DNA of 64,000 nucleotides from Tragulus kanchil (lineage: Eukaryota; Chordata; Mammalia; Artiodactyla; Tragulidae): positions 249,299,330-249,363,329 of the forward strand of contig JAIOJX010000026.1 of assembly GCA_022376925.1 (NCBI GenBank), in the 5' to 3' direction. Both the position numbers and the translations under genes were made by a program. Under the pieces are notes generated by a model. That model saw only the letters and a list, made by a program, of their open reading frames with translations, was not told the origin of the DNA and made no database searches. Within the stretch, counting starts at the first letter, position 1; every line of letters begins with the position of its first letter. Of the stretch, positions 11,147 through 22,101 are shown piece by piece.

Positions 11147-11163
11147 AAAGAAGGGGAGATATA

Positions 11164-12138
11164 GACAAAAGAAAAATCACTGTAAAACTATTGATGGAAT
11201 TTGCAATCATACATAGAAACAGAATGACAGAACAGGGAAGAACTTTGGAAATTATGTATTCCCAGTTAGTTGATTTGTTAGATAAATTGAAACTTCAAGC
11301 AATTAAATGACTTGTTCAGTGGTCCCAGAAGTGCTTAATTAATGAGGCTAAAACCAAGACCAAATTCTTTGAGCTACTACCAGTTCATTCTTTCCTCTCT
11401 ACTAACTTGGATATAGGGAGTGAGGGGAAGGAAAAAACTAGAAATACCTTGAGTTTTGAACCAAGAGTAGGGTATTGCCAAAAACCAAAATTGGGAACTC
11501 ACAAGTTAAATTGTGTTCTGGTTCTAGAGGGACATGTAACTGAAAGGATCTATCAAACAGCTGAAAATTTATGGCTGGGTCTGAAGATCAAGAACAGAAT
11601 TATATACTAGAAGTCAAATTTATAGCTATGATTTGAAGATTAGAAGACAGAAAGATAATGAAGAAAGGGCAGGAGAGGCAGAAAAGTGAAAGGAGAGAGA
11701 AGAAATGAGAAAGCAGACTACTGGGCACATGTTATTTAAGACAGAGGAAGAAAAACAGGAACTAGAGAGGAATACTAAAGTGTCAGTGACAGTGACATTA
11801 GAAATGACAAACAGATTCTAGATACAGCCTTTCAGGAATGATAGGGAAAGGGTTTGTGCATTGGGAGAAAGGCTGAAGTATCTGACATCTGAGTTCTTTC
11901 CAATTCAGAGATGCCGATCAATTATTGTAGCAAAATGTGAAGTGAATTTTGTCAAATTTGACTTCAAACACTGTATTTTATGTCCATGTCATCGACTAAT
12001 GAATTCAGATATGTAGCATTTGTATATTAAGAATAAATATTAAAATGACTAGGACTATAATTTCCTTTGGCACTGTTTTATATCATGGGAGTAGAGGCCA
12101 AGTGTAAACCCACCCCCCCTCCACACACACACATGCAT
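11164..12138. other. unassigned sequence entering D4
   Basis: Purine-rich sequence with no gene or recognised repeat up to the C-run and CA run at 12112-12132. From 11743 on it is the first part of D4 copy 1. Confidence 0.4.
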
Positions 12139-12332
12139 GCATGAGAAACTGCCCACCAATGCAGGAGACTTAAGAGATGTGGGTTCAACCCCTGGGTTGG
12201 GAAGATCCCCTGAAGAACAGCAACCCATTCTATTATTCTTGTCCTGAGAACCCCATGGACAGAGGAGCATGGCTGGCATGCTACAGTCCAGAGGGTGGCA
12301 AAAAGTTGGGTACGACTGAAGCGTCTTAGCAA
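12139..12332 (+). mobile_element. Bov-tA SINE, copy 1
   Basis: Head partly lost. 'aatgcaggagacttaagag', 'tgggttgggaagatcccct' and the BovA body follow, ending 'tacgactgaagcgtcttag'. Preceded by a C-run and a short CA repeat. Confidence 0.9.
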
Positions 12333-12865
12333 TCATGCCCTTTGATTATTGTGTATGGAGTTTGCTGCACTGCAGTGACCATCATATATATTTCTATAAC
12401 CTTCATAGGTGATTCATGACATTTTATTTCTGTGTGCTATGACCATTTAGAAAGTTGTTCTCTGAAGAAGTAGGTGGCTTTTTAATGTACAAACCATCTA
12501 CTCATTGGTTTTCAAAGAGTCTGATACACAAAGTATACACAATAAATGTAAATCATTGACAGAGGCTACCAGCAGCTCTGTAAAGAATGAGTGGTCAAAA
12601 GTCAATGCAAAATTATTTTCTTATACAGCACCCACAATGGAGGCACACCCAATTCTAGGCTAAACATAACAATAGAGAGCAAAAAAAGGAAATTAATTTA
12701 ATTTCCTTCTTGTACATAGCCTGAGCACATTTTAACTTTTCTCCAAATCATTTCATTTCAGTGCTCAAACCTTTTCAGTGTGTTCAGGCCAGAGCCCTTC
12801 TCTCCTCAGGCTCCCACTTGACCTCGGGGTCTATCATATTAATATGCAACCAGTTTATGCAACCA
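12333..12865. other. unassigned sequence within D4
   Basis: No gene or recognised repeat. The same sequence recurs at 13462-14006. Confidence 0.4.
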
Positions 12866-13267
12866 GAGGAAGAAAAACAGGAAAACAGAACTAGAGAGGA
12901 ATACTAAAGTGTCAGTGACAGTGACATTAGAAATGACAAACAGATTCTAGATACAGCCTTTCAGGAATGATAGGGAAAGGGTTTGTGCATTGGGAGAAAG
13001 GCTGAAGTATCTGACATCTGAGTTCTTTCCAATTCAGAGATGCCGATCAATTATTGTAGCAAAATGTGAAGTGAATTTTGTCAAATTTGACTTCAAACAC
13101 TGTATTTTATGTCCATGTCATCGACTAATGAATTCAGATATGTAGCATTTGTATATTAAGAATAAATATTAAAATGACTAGGACTATAATTTCCTTTGGC
13201 ACTGTTTTATATCATGGGAGTAGAGGCCAAGTGTAAACCCACCCCCCCTCCACACACACACATGCAT

Positions 13268-13461
13268 GCATGAGAAACTGCCCACCAATGCAGGAGACTT
13301 AAGAGATGTGGGTTCAACCCCTGGGTTGGGAAGATCCCCTGAAGAACAGCAACCCATTCTATTATTCTTGTCCTGAGAACCCCATGGACAGAGGAGCATG
13401 GCTGGCATGCTACAGTCCAGAGGGTGGCAAAAAGTTGGGTACGACTGAAGCGTCTTAGCAA
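13268..13461 (+). mobile_element. Bov-tA SINE, D4 copy 2
   Basis: Duplicate of 12139-12332 at offset 1129. It is a product of D4, not a second insertion. Confidence 0.9.
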
Positions 13462-14236
13462 TCATGCCCTTTGATTATTGTGTATGGAGTTTGCTGCACT
13501 GCAGTGACCATCATATATATTTCTATAACCTTCATAGGTGATTCATGACATTTTATTTCTGTGTGCTATGACCATTTAGAAAGTTGTTCTCTGAAGAAGT
13601 AGGTGGCTTTTTAATGTACAAACCATCTACTCATTGGTTTTCAAAGAGTCTGATACACAAAGTATACACAATAAATGTAAATCATTGACAGAGGCTACCA
13701 GCAGCTCTGTAAAGAATGAGTGGTCAAAAGTCAATGCAAAATTATTTTCTTATACAGCACCCACAATGGAGGCACACCCAATTCTAGGCTAAACATAACA
13801 ATAGAGAGCAAAAAAAGGAAATTAATTTAATTTCCTTCTTGTACATAGCCTGAGCACATTTTAACTTTTCTCCAAATCATTTCATTTCAGTGCTCAAACC
13901 TTTTCAGTGTGTTCAGGCCAGAGCCCTTCTCTCCCTCAGGCTCCCACTTGATCCTTCTGTTAGAGGATCTATCATATTAATATGCAACCAGTTTATGCAA
14001 CCAGAGTTCCCCCAGTTCTGACCATATTATGGGTGCACTTGAGGTCATATTAAAAGACAGAAACATTGACTTGAAAGCCCTTCCTCCCTTCCCAATGCAG
14101 AACCTCTGCCTTTTCCCATTCACAGGTTTTCTCCTCCCTCTAAGATCTCTATGGGCGTCTTCATGGCAGGAAACAGTCCTGCATGTGCTCCCACCATCTT
14201 AGCTATAAACCTGCTCAGCCTTCTGTGCCTGTGTGT

Positions 14237-14436
14237 GTGCTCGATAGTGTCCCACTTTTTGAGACCCCATAGACTGTAGCCTGTCAGACTCCTCTATCCA
14301 TGGGATTCTCCAGGCAAGAACTCTAGGAGTACAGTACCCTTTCCTCCTCCAGGGGACCTTCCCAACCCAAAGACTGAACCTGTGTCTCCTGCATTGGCAG
14401 GCACATTCTTTACCACTAGCACCACCTGAAAACCCC
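14237..14436 (-). mobile_element. Bov-tA SINE, copy 1
   Basis: Reverse-complement Bov-tA: 'ctcctctatccatgggatt', 'ggaccttcccaacccaaag', 'ctcctgcattggcaggca' and 'ctttaccactagcacca'. Near full length. Confidence 0.92.
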
Positions 14437-14772
14437 TCAGATAGCCTTCTGCTGGATGCCTTTCTGACAGCAGTCTCTGGGGTCACTCTGCGCTGTGCTA
14501 GATCAATGCCTGTCACTGCCCCGCAGCAGTCCAGCATGCCTCCACCTCAGTCCCTGTGCCTGAGTCCCTGAGGCACCTTTGACTTGTGCTTCTGCATTAC
14601 TGCCACTCTCAGCTGCTGCTCAGTTTCTTATAGCTAGTCTCTTCTGCACCACCCTGGCAGTGCATTCCAGACTGGCCCTGTTTCCCTTTCACCTCTTATT
14701 GCCAAGTCATCAAATGAAGCTTCTACAGATCACTCAGTCTCCAGGGCTTACAGATAAGAAAGCACTTTCTCA

Positions 14773-14857
14773 GGACTTCCCTGACAGTCCAATAGTTAAG
14801 AGTCTGCCCCCTTTTCTGCAGGGATCACAGATTTGATCTCTCGTAGAGGAACTAAGG
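14773..14857 (+). mobile_element. CHR-type SINE, 5' part, copy 1
   Basis: 'ggacttccctgacagtccaa' and the following tRNA-like head belong to a CHR SINE. It is interrupted at about 14857 by a Bov-tA and resumes at about 15040. Confidence 0.75.
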
Positions 14858-15030
14858 AGCTCAGTGATACAGATTCTGCCTGCTAATGCAGGAGACACAG
14901 GGAACAAGGGCTCAACCCCTGGGTCAGGAAGATCCCTGGAGAAGGGAGTGGAATTGCATGGACAGAGGAGCTTGGTGAGCTCCAGTCGATAGGGTCACCA
15001 AGAGTCAGACACAACTGAGCAACTAAGCAC
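14858..15030 (+). mobile_element. Bov-tA SINE nested in CHR SINE, copy 1
   Basis: 'agctcagtgatacagattc', 'gctaatgcaggagacacag', 'cctgggtcaggaagatccc' and 'agacacaactgagcaac' define a Bov-tA with a shortened middle. It lies between the two halves of a CHR SINE, so it is the younger insertion. Confidence 0.85.
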
Positions 15031-15039
15031 CTAGCACCT

Positions 15040-15089
15040 AGGGCAACTAAGATCTCACATGCTGTGCAGCCAGATAAAATGAGGAACTT
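15040..15089 (+). mobile_element. CHR-type SINE, 3' part, copy 1
   Basis: 'caactaagatctcacatgct' and 'gtgcagccagataaaat' continue the CHR SINE that starts at 14773. Confidence 0.7.
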
Positions 15090-15320
15090 CTTAAAAGAAA
15101 AGTAGCTTCTCTTTCTTTGTGTTCTTCTCTTTTAGAAAAGCCCCACAGTCCTTCATCCTAAGGATATTAATAATAGCTACATTTGTTGAATGTTGCGGGC
15201 CCCCCCAAGGTTTTCTCCTCCCTCTAAGATCTCTATGGGCGTCTTCATGGCAGGAAACAGTCCTGCATGTGCTCCCACCATCTTAGCTATAAACCTGCTC
15301 AGCCTTCTGTGCCTGTGTGT

Positions 15321-15520
15321 GTGCTCGATAGTGTCCCACTTTTTGAGACCCCATAGACTGTAGCCTGTCAGACTCCTCTATCCATGGGATTCTCCAGGCA
15401 AGAACTCTAGGAGTACAGTACCCTTTCCTCCTCCAGGGGACCTTCCCAACCCAAAGACTGAACCTGTGTCTCCTGCATTGGCAGGCACATTCTTTACCAC
15501 TAGCACCACCTGAAAACCCC
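15321..15520 (-). mobile_element. Bov-tA SINE, D5 copy 2
   Basis: Duplicate of 14237-14436 at offset 1084. Confidence 0.92.
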
Positions 15521-15856
15521 TCAGATAGCCTTCTGCTGGATGCCTTTCTGACAGCAGTCTCTGGGGTCACTCTGCGCTGTGCTAGATCAATGCCTGTCAC
15601 TGCCCCGCAGCAGTCCAGCATGCCTCCACCTCAGTCCCTGTGCCTGAGTCCCTGAGGCACCTTTGACTTGTGCTTCTGCATTACTGCCACTCTCAGCTGC
15701 TGCTCAGTTTCTTATAGCTAGTCTCTTCTGCACCACCCTGGCAGTGCATTCCAGACTGGCCCTGTTTCCCTTTCACCTCTTATTGCCAAGTCATCAAATG
15801 AAGCTTCTACAGATCACTCAGTCTCCAGGGCTTACAGATAAGAAAGCACTTTCTCA

Positions 15857-16172
15857 GGACTTCCCTGACAGTCCAATAGTTAAGAGTCTGCCCCTTTACT
15901 GCAGGGATCACAGATTTGATCTCTCGTAGAGGAACTAAGGAGCTCAGTGATACAGATTCTGCCTGCTAATGCAGGAGACACAGGGAACAAGGGCTCAACC
16001 CCTGGGTCAGGAAGATCCCTGGAGAAGGGAGTGGAATTGCATGGACAGAGGAGCTTGGTGAGCTCCAGTCGATAGGGTCACCAAGAGTCAGACACAACTG
16101 AGCAACTAAGCACCTAGCACCTAGGGCAACTAAGATCTCACATGCTGTGCAGCCAGATAAAATGAGGAACTT
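15857..16172 (+). mobile_element. CHR SINE with nested Bov-tA, D5 copy 2
   Basis: Duplicate of the whole nested unit at 14773-15089 (CHR head, Bov-tA, CHR remainder). Confidence 0.85.
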
Positions 16173-16250
16173 CTTAAAAGAAAAGTAGCTTCTCTTTCTT
16201 TGTGTTCTTCTCTTTTAGAAAAGCCCCACAGTCCTTCATCCTAAGGATAT

Positions 16251-16377
16251 TAATAATAGCTACATTTGTTGAATGTTAAATACATGTCTGAAATTTTTCT
16301 GAGCACTTTTGAAGTATTGACTCATTTCATCTCTACAAAAGCTCTCTAATATTGATGCTATTGTTTTTGTGTTTTTT
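16251..16377 (+). mobile_element. MIR SINE, 5' piece
   Basis: 'aatagctacatttgttgaa' through 'tattgactcatttcatctct' is MIR sequence. It is split by the Bov-tA at 16378-16576 and resumes directly after it. Only its first bases are present in D5 copy 1. Confidence 0.8.
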
Positions 16378-16576
16378 ACTCGCGAAGCTGTATCCCAGTC
16401 TTGCAACCCCATGAAGTGTAGCCCATCAGACTCCTCTGTCTATGGAATTCTCCAGACAAGAATATGGAGTCAGCTGCCACTTCCTTCTGCAGGGGATTTC
16501 CCAACCCAGGGATCAAACCCTTATCTCCTGCATTGGTAGGTGGATTCTTTTACCACTGAGCCACCAGGGAAGCCCC
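16378..16576 (-). mobile_element. Bov-tA SINE inside MIR
   Basis: Complete reverse-oriented Bov-tA ending 'gccaccagggaagcccc'. On both sides the host MIR shows related 'gatgctatt' and 'gaagctatt', a probable imperfect target-site duplication. Confidence 0.93.
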
Positions 16577-16712
16577 CTAGAAGCTATTATTAACTCCATT
16601 TTGCAGCTGAAGAAACTAAGGCACATAGAAGTAACCTACCCAAGGATACTCAGTTACCAAGTAACAGAAGTAGGATTTGAACCCAGGCATCTGACTCTGT
16701 ATCTTGTATTCC
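16577..16712 (+). mobile_element. MIR SINE, 3' piece
   Basis: 'ctccattttgcagctgaaga', 'aactaaggcacatagaag' and 'gatttgaacccaggcatctg' are classic MIR core and tail, continuing 16251-16377. Confidence 0.88.
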
Positions 16713-16958
16713 TAACAGCTATGGTACTCAGCAGGAGTTTGGGTCATTGTGGGTCTCCCTAAAAGCCACATGTTCTTCCCCTCTAACTCCCAGGCCCTAC
16801 TGGTCACTCTGGAATTTCTGTTTAGTCATCATTTTCACTGTAAGAAATACTTTTCTAAGGATCTTCAGTCAAACCTCTACAAGGTAGGTCCTCATCCAAA
16901 CTCAACTAAAGTGATGAGTACATTACTTGTTGTGAGGTTAGAATTCAAGATTTTTCTC
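16713..16958. other. unassigned sequence, L1 integration site
   Basis: Single-copy sequence without recognised features. Its right end is the insertion point of the L1. Confidence 0.45.
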
Positions 16959-16973
16959 AAGAAGTTTCCAGCC
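16959..16973 (+). repeat. L1 target-site duplication, left
   Basis: 'aagaagtttccagcc' is repeated exactly at 27461-27475, after the poly-A tail. The two leading A bases on the right are ambiguous with the tail, so at least 13 bases are certain. Confidence 0.95.
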
Positions 16974-19018
16974 GAGGCGTAGCCAAGATGGCAGAGGAAT
17001 GAGGGAAAGATTTCACCAGTTCCCCAACAGAATCATCAGAACTAATCAAGAAATGAAACACCACCAACAAACCAGCCGCTAGACGACAGAAGAACTCCTT
17101 AGGTCCGCGAGAGTAGAAGAGCGAATAGCCAGAACTTTCCCGGAGCTACTCTTCTGAGAACCCTCTATCCTAACCCCCACGCCGGACCGGACCGACGGAG
17201 AGTGCGCAGGCAAGTGCCCTAAAAGGGGGCCTGAGTGGAGCGTCAAGGGAGAGAGGGCAGTGCTCAGCGCAAAAATTCCAAGAATCCGCCTGGATCGCTG
17301 GCAGAAATTAAGACACTGCGAAGATAGGCTACTGGAGCAGGGCCGGGCTGAACGCAATTGGTAAATTCCCCGCAGAGCGCTGCCTAGAGACCTGGAGCCG
17401 GAATGGAGCGCCCAGTGCGAAAATTGTGCCGCTTGGCTTGACTTTCCGCCTGGCACTGGGTAAGTTTGAACACTCCTAGTGGAGGGCTTGCTGAACGTAG
17501 AGGGGAAGTCGCCCACGGATTGCTGACCAGGGACGGGGCCCGAACCTGATGGGAAAGCTTGTGCCTGCCTTCAGGACTTGGACGCGTAACTGGCAGTGCG
17601 CGCGCGCCAGTGGCAGAGGAGCCCGTGCACCCCCATAGCTACACCCGCAGTGGAGGAAGCCGGGAGAAGGGCAGGTATTGGAGGCTACCGGCGGGTGCGC
17701 AGCAGAGCCAGGGCGCCCCCCTCCAGCATGGGACTGCGTGTGCAGTGGCCCCCCACCTGACCTGGGATCAGCTACCGCCCTGGCCAGCACCGGAGCTTGC
17801 AGCAAAGCCTTTATTTTGCTGAAAACAAACCATAACAACCGGTGCTGTAAGGAAAAGGTTGCATCATCCAGACAACACCATTGAGAGCAGATTGGCTTCC
17901 AGCAGACAGATGAGAGGATAAAAACCAGGGACAGTATTTAGCTTTTTTTTGTTTGTTTATTTGTTGTGGACAGTTCTGTTTATTTGATTGATCGTTCGGG
18001 TTTGGGTATTTGGGTTTTTTTTTTTTTTTTTGTCTCTTCTTATTAAGTTTTTCTTCCCTTTTTAAGTTTTTTTAATTTTTAATTTTTATTTTTTTTATTA
18101 TTTTTTTAAATTTTAATTCTTGGAAATTTCTAAGTTTCTTTCCACTTTGCCACTGCTTCCTCCCTCTATGTTCTACATGTACAACTTTCTCCTATCTACC
18201 ACTATCCTCTAGATAAATATTTCCTACCTTCCTGTCTCCACTGTACTCTTCCAGCTGCACTAAACAATACAACACACTAATCTTGGCTATGTAACCCTAT
18301 AAAATCCTTCCAAGACGAATCTATTCCTCCTCATCACTCATACACTCTCCTTCTGCTCACCCCCAACACATGTCTTAGCTAAAAATTGCTTTCAATGAAA
18401 TAGTCCAAGCCAGGACCTTGCCATGGATCTATTTTTCCAGGCACTGCTTTAATTACTTCAGAGCTTAATGGGCAAGTATCATCTTTGATTGCGTCGTTTG
18501 CCAGAAAAATTTCCTATGCTTTATCTCTGTAAGACTGGTTAGATGTGGTTATTGCTGTGTATGTGTGTATATCTTATGACTATGTTAGAAAATATCTGCA
18601 TGCTTTTATGACTGTCACCCATCAGGGATACACCTCTTGCTCCTCAGATGCTAGTATTTTAACTAATATCACGGAACACCATAGCAAACTAGACATAGAG
18701 CCTACACCCCCTGACCAATCATCAAACCAAGGATCCTCGGAGTAGAAGCCCTGATTCCAAGACCCCACACTATCAAAGAACATACAACACTAGAGATTAT
18801 TCACCTGTAAACAAGACCTAACACCACCCAAGACACAAACCACTGAACCCTTCTACAAGGACAGAAGCACAAAGGAAGGGAGAATTCAACCAAGAAGCCT
18901 GGTGGGAAAAAGAACGCCATACACACAGACACACCAAAGAAACAAAAACTAATGTAATAATGAAGTGACAGAGAAACACTGCACAAATGAAGGACCAAGC
19001 TAGAGAAGCACAGCTTCA
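16974..19018 (+). promoter_or_regulatory. L1 5' UTR / internal promoter
   Basis: The region from the element's first base to the ORF1 start. Positions 17090-17840 are clearly richer in G+C and CpG than the rest of the window, as in L1 promoters. T-rich tracts follow at 17942-18115. The open frames on both strands in this GC-rich part (for example 17079-17516 minus) have no coding features and are base-composition effects. The CpGs still present suggest a moderately young insertion. Confidence 0.75.
16984..16992 (+). promoter_or_regulatory. YY1-type site at L1 5' end
   Basis: 'caagatggc', ten bases from the element start. It matches the YY1 core seen at the same place in human L1, where YY1 positions transcription initiation. 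Function here is inferred from position and motif only. Confidence 0.6.
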
Positions 19019-20725
19019 ATGACAGAGGAGGAGATAGACAAGTTATCTGAAAGAGAATTCAGAAAAGCTTAGGATGCAAAACACCAAAAACAGAATATTA
19101 GAGGAAATCAGTGCATTGAGAAGAGACATGCAAGAAATGAAAAATAGGCAAATAGAGACCACCAACTCAATTGCTGAACTCAAAAATACTACAGAAGGTC
19201 TCAACAGTAGAGTATCAGAGGCTGAAGAATGGACAAGTGAGCTGGAAGATAGAATGTTGGAAATAAGTGCTGAAGAGCAGAACAAAGCCAAAAGAATTAA
19301 AAGAACTAAGGATAGCATTAGAGACCTATGGGACAATATCAAACGCACCAACATTAGAATCACAGGAGTTCCAGAGGAAGAAGAGGGGAAGAAAGGCTAC
19401 AAAAAAATTCTTGAAGAGGTTATAGCTGAAAACTTCCCCAGCATGGGAAAGGAAAGAGTCAACCAAGTCCAAGAAGCACAAAGAGTTCCATACAGGAGAA
19501 ACCCTAGAAGAAACACACCAAGGCACATTCTAATCAAACTAAACAAAAACGAAAAACAGCTAGGAGCAAACAACAAATAACGTAAAGAAACCCAGTCTAC
19601 TGCGGAGCAAGGGGTCTTTCAAAAATTTATGCTTTATCTCTGTAAGACTGGTAAACGTATGTATGCATATCTTATGACTATGTTAGAAAATATCTGCATG
19701 CTTTTATGACTGTCACCCATCAGGGATACACCTCTTGCTCCTCAGATGCTAGTATTTTAACTAATATCACGGAACACCATAGCAAACTAGACATAGAGCC
19801 TACACCCCCTGACCAATCATCAAACCAAGGATCCTCGGAGTAGAAGCCCTGATTCCAAGACCCCACACTATCAAAGAACATACAACACTAGAGATTATTC
19901 ACCTGTAAACAAGACCTAACACCACCCAAGACACAAACCACTGAACCCTTCTACAAGGACAGAAGCACAAAGGAAGGGAGAATTCAACCAAGAAGCCTGG
20001 TGGGAAAAAGAACGCCATACACACAGACACACCAAAGAAACAAAAACTAATGTAATAATGAAGTGACAGAGAAACACTGCACAAATGAAGGACCAAGCTA
20101 GAGAAGCACAGCTTCAATGACAGAGGAGGAGATAGACAAGTTATCTGAAAGAGAATTCAGAAAAGCTTAGGATGCAAAACACCAAAAACAGAATATTAGA
20201 GGAAATCAGTGCATTGAGAAGAGACATGCAAGAAATGAAAAATAGGCAAATAGAGACCACCAACTCAATTGCTGAACTCAAAAATACTACAGAAGGTCTC
20301 AACAGTAGAGTATCAGAGGCTGAAGAATGGACAAGTGAGCTGGAAGATAGAATGTTGGAAATAAGTGCTGAAGAGCAGAACAAAGCCAAAAGAATTAAAA
20401 GAACTAAGGATAGCATTAGAGACCTATGGGACAATATCAAACGCACCAACATTAGAATCACAGGAGTTCCAGAGGAAGAAGAGGGGAAGAAAGGCTACAA
20501 AAAAATTCTTGAAGAGGTTATAGCTGAAAACTTCCCCAGCATGGGAAAGGAAAGAGTCAACCAAGTCCAAGAAGCACAAAGAGTTCCATACAGGAGAAAC
20601 CCTAGAAGAAACACACCAAGGCACATTCTAATCAAACTAACGCAGACTAAATATAAAGACAGATTACTAAAAGCAGCTAGGAGCAAACAACAAATAACGT
20701 ATAAAGGAAACCCCATACGTCTAAC
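18515..20725. repeat. D6: ~1.1-kb direct duplication inside L1
   Basis: Copy 1 is about 18515-19615 and copy 2 is about 19628-20725 (offset 1113 at the start, 1098 after a 15-base difference). Both ends next to the junction are scrambled. Copy 1 lacks about 30 bases after 'atcaaacta' and then has several mismatches (19541-19620). Copy 2 begins with a shortened, altered stretch (19651-19675). The interior is identical by eye. Confidence 0.95.
19019..19580 (+). pseudogene. L1 ORF1, truncated upstream copy
   Basis: First copy of the ORF1 region produced by D6. The longest open part, 19074-19580 (168 residues), has the coiled-coil half and the start of the RNA-recognition half (NIRITGVPEEEE). 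It then leaves the true sequence at about 19541 and stops early. The break coincides with the scrambled end of D6 copy 1, so it is best read as a junction error, not an independent mutation of the element. Confidence 0.85.
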
Positions 20726-20942
20726 TGCGGATCTTTCAACAGAAACCCTGCAGGCCAGAAGAGAATGGCAAGACACATTTAAACGGCTAAAAGAAAATAA
20801 CCTCCAACCAAGAATTCTCTACCCAGCAAGAATCTCATTCAGAAATGATGGTGAAGTCAAAAGCTTCACAGACAAACAAAAACTAAAAGAATTCTGTAAT
20901 ACAAAGCCAGCCCTACAACAAGCGTTAAAGGGCCTGATATAG
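20117..20942 (+). pseudogene. L1 ORF1 (RNA-binding protein), frameshifted near start
   Basis: L1 ORF1p is the trimeric nucleic-acid chaperone that coats L1 RNA. An ATG at 20117 opens a frame (MTEEEIDKLSEREFRKA) that stops at 20168. The main frame is 20172-20942, 256 residues. Residues 1-80 form a heptad-rich coiled coil, about 90-175 an RRM-like domain with NIRITGVPEEEE, and the end has the ILYPARISF and KPALQ motifs of the C-terminal domain. With the short first part it would be about 275 residues, shorter than the ~330-340 usual for the family. The same start frameshift is in D6 copy 1, so it is native to the element. Confidence 0.88.
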
Positions 20943-20999
20943 CCAATAAATACAAGAGTAGGAGAAGTCCTACAAATCAAACACCAAACTTCTAAGAAG

Positions 21000-21531
21000 A
21001 TGACAATAGGAACATTCGTATCAATAATTACTTTGAATGTAAATGGACTAAATGCTCCAACCAAATGACACAGGCTGGCTGAATGGATCCAGAAACATGA
21101 CCCATATAGATGCTGTTTACAAGAGACCCACTTCAGACCTAGAGACACTCATAGACTGAAAGTCAGAGGCTGGAAAAAGATATTCCATGCAAATGGAAAT
21201 CAAAAGAAAGCTGGAGTAGCAATCCTCATATCAGACAAAATAGACTTTAAAGTGAAGAAGATTCTAAGAGACAAGACAGGTCACTACATCATGATTAAGG
21301 GATCCATCCAAGAGGAAGACATAACAGTCATGAATATCTATGCACCCAACACAGGGGCACCTCAATACATAAGACAGATACTTTCAGACATAAAAGAGGA
21401 AATCAATAATAACACAGTAATAGTAGGAGACTTTAACACTCCTCTCACACCAATAGACAGATCATAAAAACAGAAAAGTAATAAAGAAACACAAGCCTTA
21501 AATGCCACACAAGATAAGATGGACCTCATCG
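21000..21531 (+). pseudogene. L1 ORF2 start, endonuclease part, D7 copy 1
   Basis: ORF2 begins at the ATG at 21000 (MTIGTFVSIITLNVNGLNAP). Endonuclease motifs in order are NVNG, QETH (about 21118-21130), YAPN and GDFN (about 21427-21440). In-frame stops occur at 21066 (TGA where L1 usually has arginine, consistent with CpG decay) and 21465 (TAA). The copy ends at the D7 junction. The full-length continuation is from the second copy at 22102. Confidence 0.88.
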
Positions 21532-21534
21532 GAA

Positions 21535-22044
21535 AATATCAAACGCACCAACATTAGAATCACAGGAGTTCCAGAGGAAGAAGAGGGGAAGAAAGGCTAC
21601 AAAAAAATTCTTGAAGAGGTTATAGCTGAAAACTTCCCCAGCATGGGAAAGGAAAGAGTCAACCAAGTCCAAGAAGCACAAAGAGTTCCATACAGGAGAA
21701 ACCCTAGAAGAAACACACCAAGGCACATTCTAATCAAACTAACGCAGACTAAATATAAAGACAGATTACTAAAAGCAGCTAGGAGCAAACAACAAATAAC
21801 GTATAAAGGAAACCCCATACGTCTAACTGCGGATCTTTCAACAGAAACCCTGCAGGCCAGAAGAGAATGGCAAGACACATTTAAACGGCTAAAAGAAAAT
21901 AACCTCCAACCAAGAATTCTCTACCCAGCAAGAATCTCATTCAGAAATGATGGTGAAGTCAAAAGCTTCACAGACAAACAAAAACTAAAAGAATTCTGTA
22001 ATACAAAGCCAGCCCTACAACAAGCGTTAAAGGGCCTGATATAG
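21535..22044 (+). pseudogene. L1 ORF1 C-terminal part, D7 copy 2
   Basis: Carries the RNA-recognition and C-terminal parts of ORF1 from NIRITGVPEEEE to the ORF1 stop at 22042-22044, identical to 20433-20942. The upstream residues of the open frame (21502-21534) come from the junction and are not ORF1. Confidence 0.9.
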
Positions 22045-22101
22045 CCAATAAATACAAGAGTAGGAGAAGTCCTACAAATCAAACACCAAACTTCTAAGAA
22101 G

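Larger units (their letters stand above)
11743..14006. repeat. D4: ~1.13-kb direct tandem duplication, no filler
   Basis: Copy 1 is 11743-12868 and copy 2 is 12865-14006 (offset 1129). The copies meet at a shared 'agag'. Differences cluster at the junction. Near its end copy 1 reads 'cttgacctcggggtc' where copy 2 reads 'cttgatccttctgttagagg', and copy 2 starts with an extra 8 bases ('gaaaacag' region). The interior is essentially identical. Confidence 0.97.
14124..16277. repeat. D5: ~1.07-kb direct duplication, 13-bp GC filler
   Basis: Copy 1 is 14124-15194 and copy 2 is 15208-16277 (offset 1084, then 1083). The filler 'gcgggcccccccaa' is far more GC-rich than either flank. One internal difference lies in a C/T run (14810 versus 15894). 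Three SINEs are carried in both copies. Confidence 0.97.

Noticed and set aside
17079..17838. Long overlapping frames of 87-145 codons on both strands
   Set aside because: They lie in the GC-rich L1 5' UTR, where few stops occur by base composition. No domain is recognisable.
19043..20461. Hydrophobic minus-strand frames (106 codons) that look like membrane proteins
   Set aside because: They are the antisense of L1 ORF1. The sense strand carries the recognisable protein.
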